From Nitrospirota bacterium (GTDB taxonomy: Bacteria > Nitrospirota_A > Leptospirillia > Leptospirillales > Leptospirillaceae), in contig JAJYPO010000111.1 of assembly GCA_021795275.1 (NCBI GenBank), forward strand, positions 1 to 7,195: a DNA stretch of 7,195 nucleotides, in the 5' to 3' direction. The notes below the pieces were generated by a model. That model did no database searches and was not told the origin of the DNA. It worked only from the letters and a program-made list of their open reading frames with translations. This document shows, one piece after another, positions 1-5,208 of the stretch. Position 1 is the first letter of the stretch; the number at the start of each line of letters is the position of its first letter. The translations under genes were made by a program, and so were the position numbers.

Positions 1-1740
1 CATCTTCAGGAGGATGGTCCGGGAATAGAAGAAAAGCATGGAGCCCACGGTGAGGGCCACCACCACCCCCAGGAAGCCCCACCGTTTTCGCGGGGAATCC
101 AGGAGCGGCTCCATCAGGAGCCGGTAGAGGTGGCGGATCCGGAGCTCGAGTTTTCCTGTTCCCTTTTTTTCCTTGGCTCCGGGCCGGATCAGGCGGATCG
201 CCATGTAGGGGGTCACGATCAGGGCCACGAGAAGCGACCCGATCATCGCCATGGAGGCATTGACCGGGATCGGCCGCATGTAGGGCCCCATCAGGCCGCT
301 CACGAAGGCCATGGGAAGGAGGGCCCCGATGACGGTGAAGGTTGCGAGGATCGTGGGATTTCCAACCTCGGAGACCGCCACGATCGCCCGGTCGATCAGG
401 GTTTCGCGGTCGTGGCGCCCTCCCAGGAAATGGAAATGGCGGTAGATGTTTTCCACGATGACGATGGCATCGTCCACCAGGATTCCGATGGAAAAGATCA
501 GGGCGAAGAGCGTGACCCGGTTGATCGTGTAGCCGATCATCATCGAGAAGAAGAGCGTGAGCGAGAGGGTGACCGGGATGGCGACAGCCACGATCCCGGT
601 CTCCCGGATCCCCAGGGCCACCCCGATCAGAAGGATGACGGAGGCGGTCGCAATCAGGAGATGCTCCAGGAGATCGTTGGCCTTTTCATTGGCGGTATGG
701 CCGTAGTTCCGGGTGACGGTCACCGTCACGTCGGCGGGGATCAGGGTCTTCCTGAGATCCCGGACCTTCCGGAGGGCCGCCCGGGTGACGGTCACCGCGT
801 TGATCCCCTTTTTCTTGGCCATGGCGATCGTCACCGCCGTCCGGTCGGGAATCCCGGGACGGCCGGGACCGTATCCCTGCCAGAGATAATGGGAGACCGG
901 CTCCGGACCGTCGGTGACGGTGGCCACCTGGGAGAGGCGGATGGTCCGCCCGTTTGCGACCCCCACCACCAGGTTCCGGACATTGTCGGCCGTCTTGAGG
1001 CTTCCCGAGAGGTTGACGCGGAAGGAGGTGTCGTTTCTGTCGAAGCTTCCCATGGAAATGCTGATGTTGGACCGGGTCAGGGCCCCTGCGATATCGGAAG
1101 CCGAGCGGTCGAAGGCCTTCATCGCCGCGGGATCGAGCCGGACCCGGATCATCCGGTGGCGGCCTCCGATGGTGTAGACCGACCCGGTCCCCGGAATCCG
1201 CTTGAGGCGCGAAACCACGCGCGAGGCGATCCGGGTCAGGGCAAAGTCCGATTCCGTGGGGGAGGAGAGGGTCAGCGCCAGCACAGGAACGTCGTTGATG
1301 TCCTTGGGCCTGACGAGAATCCGGCCGGTGCCCTCCGGAAGATAGGCCCGGGCCTTCATGACCTCGTTGTAGACCTTCACCAGGCTCTCGTTCATGGGCT
1401 GGCCGACCCGGAACCGGACCGTCACCACGGTCTCGCCCCGCATGGACTGGGAATAGACGGACTTGACCCCCTTGAGTCGGTCCAGATGGCGTTCGAGAGG
1501 CTCGGTCACGCTCTTTTCGACCTCCCGGGGGGAGGCCCCCGGATAGGAGACGAAGAGATCCATCATCGGAACCCGGATCTGGGGATCCTCTTCCCGGGGC
1601 GTCCTGAGAACCGCCAGCCCCCCCACAAGGAGGGCGACGATCACGAAGATCGGGGTCAGGCGGGAGTCGATAAAAAAATGGGCGACCCTCCCGGCGATTC
1701 CCCGGGGGCTTCGTTTTGAGTCAGGAGCCTCGTCGTTCAT
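1..1740 (-). CDS. RND efflux pump permease, HAE/AcrB-like (C-terminal part outside the window)
   Basis: This is the inner-membrane proton/substrate antiporter of a tripartite efflux system. The frame is open for 580 codons from the ATG at 1740 to the left edge, about half of the usual 1,000-1,100 residues. The start overlaps the adaptor stop (ATGA) and has a GGAG 8 nt upstream inside the adaptor gene, which favours translational coupling. Visible in order: a cytoplasmic N-terminus, TM1 near residues 28-45, a large periplasmic porter region to about 355, TM2-TM6 between about 361 and 512, a cytoplasmic linker, and TM7 near 555-572. TM4 contains GILVDDAIVIVEN with D423 and D424, matching the AcrB proton-relay pair D407/D408. 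This G-X3-DDAIV signature is typical of drug/hydrophobe (HAE) pumps; heavy-metal pumps such as CusA have DGA at this point. The motif GNPTILATFTVIGALLPMAF near 460-479 is also characteristic of RND permeases. Family assignment is firm; substrate is unknown. Confidence 0.96.
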   Translation of the reverse strand, partial: MNDEAPDSKRSPRGIAGRVAHFFIDSRLTPIFVIVALLVGGLAVLRTPREEDPQIRVPMMDLFVSYPGASPREVEKSVTEPLERHLDRLKGVKSVYSQSMRGETVVTVRFRVGQPMNESLVKVYNEVMKARAYLPEGTGRILVRPKDINDVPVLALTLSSPTESDFALTRIASRVVSRLKRIPGTGSVYTIGGRHRMIRVRLDPAAMKAFDRSASDIAGALTRSNISISMGSFDRNDTSFRVNLSGSLKTADNVRNLVVGVANGRTIRLSQVATVTDGPEPVSHYLWQGYGPGRPGIPDRTAVTIAMAKKKGINAVTVTRAALRKVRDLRKTLIPADVTVTVTRNYGHTANEKANDLLEHLLIATASVILLIGVALGIRETGIVAVAIPVTLSLTLFFSMMIGYTINRVTLFALIFSIGILVDDAIVIVENIYRHFHFLGGRHDRETLIDRAIVAVSEVGNPTILATFTVIGALLPMAFVSGLMGPYMRPIPVNASMAMIGSLLVALIVTPYMAIRLIRPGAKEKKGTGKLELRIRHLYRLLMEPLLDSPRKRWGFLGVVVALTVGSMLFFYSRTILLKM

Positions 1741-2843
1741 TGTCCGCGCTCCACCACGGCCGCACCGTCCTCGAGGGTCGGCGGCGGAGCGGAAACGATC
1801 CTCTCGTTTCGGGAAAGTCCCGAGAGAATCTCGACCCGCCCGTCTTCCCGGCGGCCCGTCCGGACGTAACGGAGCACCGCGTGTCCGTTCACGACCACGA
1901 AGATCTCATGGAGTCCCTCGTGGTCGATCACCGCGGAGGCCGGAACGAAGAGACCCGGAGTGCCGGAGACGGGAATGTAGAGCTTTCCGTAGATGCCCAC
2001 GAGATGGTCCGCCCCGCGCCCCCCGCGACCATGGACCCCCGCCTTGCCTCCCGCTGTCCGGGAAAGGGGGCTCAGGAGAACCTTGACCGTCACCGTGTGG
2101 GTCAGGAGATCGGAACGGGGGGAGAGATCCCGGATCCGGCCCGTCATCAGGGTCTCCTCGACCTTGAATGTCACCGGAAGGCCGCTTTTGAGATTTCCGA
2201 CAAGGGAGTCGGGGACATGGGCCACCACCTCGAGGCGGGAGGAGTCGATCACCGACAGGAGCGGGGCTCCGGGACGGACCACGTCTCCCCGGTGAACGGC
2301 CCGGTTTGCGATCCGTCCCGCAAAGGGGGCGACCACCCGGTTCCAGGAGAGCTGGGCTTTGGCTTCCCTTTCCTGGGCACTGGCGACATCGAGAGCCTGT
2401 TTCGCCCGGTCCCACTCGGAGCGGGAGGCGCTCCCGGTGCGATAGAGCCGGTCGATGCGGTCGAAACTGGTCCTGGCATAGGACAGGGCGGCTTCGGCCC
2501 GGGAGAGACGCGAGGCATAGGTCTGACCGGAGAGGACGAGCAGAAGCTGACCCTTCCCGACCCTTTCTCCCAGATGCACCAGAATCCTCTCCACCTGCCC
2601 GTCGACCCGGGCGGTTAAATCGGCCTCATGGATCCCCCGGACCACCCCGGCCACCGAGATTTCCCGGGTCATTCCGGAGGCGATGGGGGGCGTGACATCC
2701 AAGGCGACGGGGGGCGGGCCGCTTTGGGAGACCCCTGTCCCCCCCTTATGGCATCCGGCAAGGGGAAAAATCGCCAGGAGAATCAACGAGGCCAAGGTCC
2801 GGAGCCTCCCGCCTGACCCTTCCCGCTTGATCTGAGACGACAT
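1737..2843 (-). CDS. RND membrane-fusion (periplasmic adaptor) lipoprotein
   Basis: This is the periplasmic adaptor that links the RND pump to the outer membrane channel (HlyD/AcrA/CusB-like superfamily). I choose the ATG at 2843 (368 aa) over the in-frame ATG at 2885, because AAGGAGAG lies 8 nt upstream of 2843 and the N-terminus then reads as a short basic segment, a hydrophobic stretch and a lipobox (PLAGC, Cys31), predicting a lipidated protein. Next come the first lipoyl half (about 73-104, GQVERILVHLGERVGKGQ), an alpha-helical hairpin (about 107-168) for docking to the channel, the second lipoyl half (about 169-198, VVAPFAGRIANRAVHRGD), a beta-barrel (about 203-260) and a membrane-proximal domain to the end. 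A Gly-rich, basic stretch near 262-282 is longer than the usual short loop before the GxYGKLYIP strand. The stop overlaps the pump start (ATGA). The cargo cannot be deduced. Confidence 0.94.
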   Translation of the reverse strand: MSSQIKREGSGGRLRTLASLILLAIFPLAGCHKGGTGVSQSGPPPVALDVTPPIASGMTREISVAGVVRGIHEADLTARVDGQVERILVHLGERVGKGQLLLVLSGQTYASRLSRAEAALSYARTSFDRIDRLYRTGSASRSEWDRAKQALDVASAQEREAKAQLSWNRVVAPFAGRIANRAVHRGDVVRPGAPLLSVIDSSRLEVVAHVPDSLVGNLKSGLPVTFKVEETLMTGRIRDLSPRSDLLTHTVTVKVLLSPLSRTAGGKAGVHGRGGRGADHLVGIYGKLYIPVSGTPGLFVPASAVIDHEGLHEIFVVVNGHAVLRYVRTGRREDGRVEILSGLSRNERIVSAPPPTLEDGAAVVERGQ

Positions 2844-2851
2844 CGACAACA

Positions 2852-2859
2852 CTCTCCTT
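2852..2859 (-). promoter_or_regulatory. Ribosome binding site deciding the adaptor start
   Basis: AAGGAGAG lies 8 nt before the ATG at 2843. It overlaps the reading frame of the longer candidate starting at 2885, which has no comparable site in front of it. This supports the shorter 368-residue adaptor, whose N-terminus fits a lipoprotein signal peptide. Confidence 0.75.
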
Positions 2860-2921
2860 TTCGTTTCCATGGAGTTCATCCGCAAAAAATCGATGGAAGG
2901 ATTTCCGGATCCCGGCAGACC

Positions 2922-4304
2922 TTACGAGTTCCGGAAGACCGGGTCTGTCTCCGAGAGGGCTCCCACGGCCTTCTTTAACGCCAGCACGGCCTCGACAAAG
3001 CGGGTCCGGTCGGAGAGAAGCCTGAGCCGCGCCCGACGGTAGGCCACGTCGGATCTCAGCATGTCCGCGAACCGGACCAGGCCCACACGATAGCGCTCGT
3101 GGACGATCCGCCGCTCCTCGGACTCCTCCGCGAGGCGTCCCTCGTCCACCTTAAGCGCCCCGTACAGGGTCTCGCTTTCGGCCCAGGCGGCCCGGACATC
3201 GTATATGAGGGCATTTCTCCGGTCCTCCTTCTTGTACTCGGCCTCAAGAAGCGAGAGGGAGGCTCTTTCCCTCTTTTCCTTGTCCGACATCCCGTTGAAG
3301 AGGTTCCACTGGACCAGGCCGATCACCGTGTAGTCCTGCTTTCCCCAGGCCAGCGTGGGATTGTATTCGTTGTAGAGCCCCTGGGCGCTCACCTGGGGGA
3401 AAAATCCGGCCAGGGCTCCGCTTGCCATTTCCCGGCGGGCGGCGATCTCCTTCTCCAGGGCCCGATAGTCCGGCCGGTCCGACAGGGCCTGTCCGACCAG
3501 GGCCTCGACCCCCCGATCCCCCAGGGCCCGGTAGGCCGTCTCGGCACGTCCGAGGAGATCGGGATCTCTCACCAGCATCCCCGTATCCTTGCTATGTCCC
3601 ATCAGCCGGGAAAGCCGGATCCGGGCCAGGATCACATCCTTCTGGGCCTCGAGGAGGCGGACCGAGAGGTGTTTCACATGGACCCCCGCCGCCAGGTACT
3701 CCGCCCGGACGCTCTTTCCGGCCGCGACATTGTCCCCGGCGATCTTTTCCTCCTCCTGGGCCGCCCGAACCATCTTGGTGAGCACCGAGACGCGGTCTGA
3801 GGCCAGGAGAACGTCGAGATAGGCCCGGGACGTCTGCTCAACTAACAGCTGCTCCTTCCAGCGGACAATCTCGTGGCGCGCCTCGCTCTGGCGGTTGGCG
3901 GCCCGGAGGCCGTGAAATCTCCCTCCTCCCGAAAAGATCGTCTCAGAGAGCTGGGCCTGGAATCCGAAGGTCTGGGTGTTGGCCGGATTGTTGAGGGTGT
4001 TCAGACTGGTAAATGAGCTCGAGGTGACCAGGGCCTCGTTTAACAGGATCCCGAAGGAGGTCAGGGGATTGTTGGTCGAAATGAAACTTTCGCCCACGGC
4101 CAGGGTCGGAAGGTAGGTTCCGAGGGCCTGCACACTCCGGGTTTTCTGGGCCTCTTCGTCAAGGCGGGCCGCCCGAAGGTCCGGATTGCCCCGGATGGCG
4201 GCGTGGACCGCCTCCGCCAGGGTCAGGGCCCGCGCGGGGCCGGGCACAAGGAAGACAAGCGCCGCCACAAGGGCGGCCGGGATCAGGAAGGGGGGAGTCT
4301 TCAT
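2922..4304 (-). CDS. TolC-family outer membrane efflux channel
   Basis: This 460-residue protein is the outer membrane channel of the tripartite pump, expected to form a trimeric beta-barrel with a long periplasmic alpha-helical tunnel. Residues 1-26 form a Sec signal peptide with a hydrophobic core and a probable cut after Ala-Arg-Ala, giving mature LTLAEAVHAAIRGNPDLRAA, the typical start of outer membrane efflux protein (OEP) domains. There is no lipobox cysteine, so unlike OprM or CusC it is probably not lipidated. Two OEP repeats are visible: the first runs through about residue 235 and contains the strand region SFGILLNEAL and FGFQAQLSETIFSGG; the second starts near 268 (VEALVGQALSDRPDYRALEKEI) and contains the matching IGLVQWNLFNG strand. 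The start ATG overlaps the repressor stop (ATGA), with AGGAGA 10 nt upstream. The length is normal for the family. The gene ends in TAA, 78 nt before the adaptor start. Confidence 0.95.
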   Translation of the reverse strand: MKTPPFLIPAALVAALVFLVPGPARALTLAEAVHAAIRGNPDLRAARLDEEAQKTRSVQALGTYLPTLAVGESFISTNNPLTSFGILLNEALVTSSSFTSLNTLNNPANTQTFGFQAQLSETIFSGGGRFHGLRAANRQSEARHEIVRWKEQLLVEQTSRAYLDVLLASDRVSVLTKMVRAAQEEEKIAGDNVAAGKSVRAEYLAAGVHVKHLSVRLLEAQKDVILARIRLSRLMGHSKDTGMLVRDPDLLGRAETAYRALGDRGVEALVGQALSDRPDYRALEKEIAARREMASGALAGFFPQVSAQGLYNEYNPTLAWGKQDYTVIGLVQWNLFNGMSDKEKRERASLSLLEAEYKKEDRRNALIYDVRAAWAESETLYGALKVDEGRLAEESEERRIVHERYRVGLVRFADMLRSDVAYRRARLRLLSDRTRFVEAVLALKKAVGALSETDPVFRNS

Positions 4305-4600
4305 CGGCAGAAAATCTCCTTCATTATGGAAAAAAACTCGGGAATCCTCGGATTCGCGAGACGGTAGAAGACCTGATGGCCGACCCGCCTGTCCGCAAGG
4401 ATCCCCTTGTCCCTCAAAATTGCCAGATGCTGGGAGAGGTTGGACTGGGACACCCCCAGTTCCTCGGCCAGAACCCCCACACTCTGCTCCCCTTCGGTCA
4501 GGATTTCAAGAAGATGGATCCGGACCGGATGGCCAAGAACCCGCAGACACCGGGCCCCCATCGTGACCTTTTTGTCGGAAATCTTACCTTCTTTATTCAT
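4301..4600 (-). CDS. ArsR/SmtB-family repressor, BigR/YgaV-like C-terminal cysteine
   Basis: This is a 99-residue winged-helix DNA-binding protein and the likely autorepressor of the efflux operon. The core reads LGHPVRIHLLEILTEGEQSVGVLAEELGVSQSNLSQHLAILRDKGI (split here only for description), with the helix-turn-helix near residues 41-62 and the wing at RRVGHQVFYRL (71-81). The metal-binding CxC of ArsR (ELCVCDL) is replaced by Ser40 and Gly42, and no DxH-type alpha5 zinc site is seen. The only cysteines are Cys18 in helix 1 and Cys98, second from the end in EIFCR. From memory, BigR and YgaV also end in an aromatic-Cys motif at this place. The ATG at 4600 follows directly after an AT-rich operator and lacks a Shine-Dalgarno site; an in-frame ATG at 4561 (86 aa) is preceded by AAGG. 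A longer open frame back to 4786 crosses the promoter and is rejected. Family firm; inducer unknown. Confidence 0.93.
   Translation of the reverse strand: MNKEGKISDKKVTMGARCLRVLGHPVRIHLLEILTEGEQSVGVLAEELGVSQSNLSQHLAILRDKGILADRRVGHQVFYRLANPRIPEFFSIMKEIFCR
4315..4320 (-). promoter_or_regulatory. Ribosome binding site of the TolC-like gene
   Basis: AGGAGA lies 10 nt before the ATG at 4304, inside the last codons of the repressor gene. Together with the ATGA stop/start overlap it suggests that the channel gene is translated both by direct initiation and by coupling to the repressor. Confidence 0.65.
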
Positions 4601-4627
4601 AATATTATAATATTGGAATATTAAAAC
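4601..4627. promoter_or_regulatory. Probable repressor operator: overlapping AT-rich inverted repeats
   Basis: Two overlapping inverted repeats lie between the repressor start codon and the -35 box. Positions 4601-4614 are a perfect 14-bp palindrome (AATATTATAATATT) that touches the ATG. Positions 4608-4623 are a 7-2-7 inverted repeat (TAATATT, GG, AATATTA). The second covers most of the -10 box and the spacer. AT-rich imperfect inverted repeats over the core promoter are typical of ArsR-family operators. Binding here would block RNA polymerase. The role is inferred from position and symmetry. Confidence 0.72.
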
Positions 4628-4636
4628 CCCTGTCAA
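4607..4636 (-). promoter_or_regulatory. Sigma70-type promoter of the efflux operon
   Basis: On the minus strand a consensus -35 box TTGACA (4636-4631) is followed after 18 nt by TATTAT (4612-4607). Another hexamer, TATAAT at 4609-4604, matches the -10 consensus better but sits 21 nt from the -35. The -10 box ends only 6 nt before the repressor ATG at 4600, so the expected transcription start falls on or within a few bases of the start codon. No other promoter is apparent in the operon. Confidence 0.78.
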
Positions 4637-4820
4637 GCCCCCTCCTCCTTTTGGGCCCCTCCTATAAAATCTGAAGTCCGAAAACAAAAAATATGGACAG
4701 GATCGGGGAGAGGCCGGGAGACGACAGGGGAGAAGGAGAATGGGAGGAGGAGACAAGGTTTTTTTTGAAAGGGGAAGCCGGCCCACCCGAATTCTGTGAC
4801 CCCTGACAGACCGGATGGGC
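4637..4820. other. Non-coding divergent spacer with purine-rich tract and T8 run
   Basis: No supported gene lies here. From about 4696 to 4758 the plus strand is strongly purine-rich with repeated GGAG/GGGAG words, followed by eight T at 4759-4766 and, earlier, an A-rich patch at 4680-4692. A short inverted repeat (TCTGT/ACAGA, 8-nt loop) lies at 4793-4810. The octamer TGACCCCT occurs at 4797 and again at 4822, where it overlaps the -35 box of the next promoter. The function of these elements is not known; none forms a convincing terminator. Confidence 0.6.
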
Positions 4821-4849
4821 TTGACCCCTTTCCCGGCCCCCTCTAGAAT
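4821..4849 (+). promoter_or_regulatory. Sigma70-type promoter of the DUF4321-like gene
   Basis: TTGACC (4821-4826) and TAGAAT (4844-4849) are separated by the optimal 17 nt, each with one mismatch to consensus. A start near 4856 would leave a leader of about 68 nt before the GTG at 4924. The leader begins with a GC-rich inverted repeat, GGTCCCCGGACC at 4859-4870. Confidence 0.78.
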
Positions 4850-4923
4850 GAAGGCGCCGGTCCCCGGACCCTGGAACCCGGCTCACCCTTCACGACTTAA
4901 TCACCGGAAAGGACCCACGTCGC

Positions 4924-5193
4924 GTGGCACAGGTCAAAAAAGGAATCGGACTTCTTATCTTTCTGATGTTTGCTGGCGCAGTCCTCGGGGCGGTCTTTAC
5001 CGTGATCTTCGACGCCTTCGTTCCGTCGGGTCCCATCGCGAGACTCTTTCTCTCGCACGTCTCCATCGGAAGCGGGGCTCCTGTCACCCTCCATCTCGTC
5101 CTGGTGGACCTTTCGCTGGGGCTCAATCTCCACATCAATCTTCTGAACATCCTCGGGATCTTCCTGGGCTACTACATCTACCGGAATTCCTGA
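4924..5193 (+). CDS. Small two-helix membrane protein, DUF4321-like
   Basis: This 89-residue protein has two membrane segments, about residues 7-29 (GIGLLIFLMFAGAVLGAVF) and 70-86 (HINLLNILGIFLGYYIY), joined by a loop of about 40 residues with alternating hydrophobic character (PVTLHLVLVDLSLGLNLHIN). The GxxxG-like first helix, the DLSLGL-x-L-x-INLLNILG stretch and the final YYIYR match my recollection of the DUF4321 family, found in several diderm and Firmicute lineages and without an established function. The GTG start is chosen because the frame has no ATG upstream, AAAGGA lies 10 nt before it, and a good promoter sits at the right distance. It converges on uvrB with 15 nt between stops. 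It is likely a monocistronic gene in the inner membrane; nothing ties it to the efflux operon, which is transcribed away from it. Confidence 0.85.
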   Translation: MAQVKKGIGLLIFLMFAGAVLGAVFTVIFDAFVPSGPIARLFLSHVSIGSGAPVTLHLVLVDLSLGLNLHINLLNILGIFLGYYIYRNS

Positions 5194-5208
5194 TCCGGAG
5201 GCACGCCT

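Noticed and set aside
130..1719. 529-residue open frame on the plus strand
   Set aside because: It lies wholly antisense to the RND permease, whose frame has clear family motifs. The translation is low-complexity (G, D, H, R, P-rich), as expected for the complement of a GC-rich gene.
1716..2618. 300-residue plus-strand open frame
   Set aside because: It is antisense to the adaptor gene and has the same shadow composition with no recognisable domain.
2844..2885. Longer adaptor start at 2885
   Set aside because: It has no good ribosome site and would place 44 residues before the lipobox cysteine. The AAGGAGAG before the ATG at 2843 fits much better.
2860..2921. Possible terminator or attenuator between channel and adaptor genes
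   Set aside because: On the minus strand only 4-bp stems (GGAT/ATCC or GGAA/TTCC) precede a T6 run, with extra bases in between. This is too weak to call, and no promoter follows for the adaptor and pump.
4601..4786. Extended N-terminus of the repressor (161-residue version)
   Set aside because: It would cross the TTGACA/TATTAT promoter and the inverted repeats, and the added residues look like random translation. The ArsR fold is complete without them.
4740..4799. Tiny plus-strand ORF (MGGGDKVFFERGSRPTRIL) after GGAGA
   Set aside because: The GGAG is almost directly against the ATG, no promoter precedes it, and the composition follows the purine tract.
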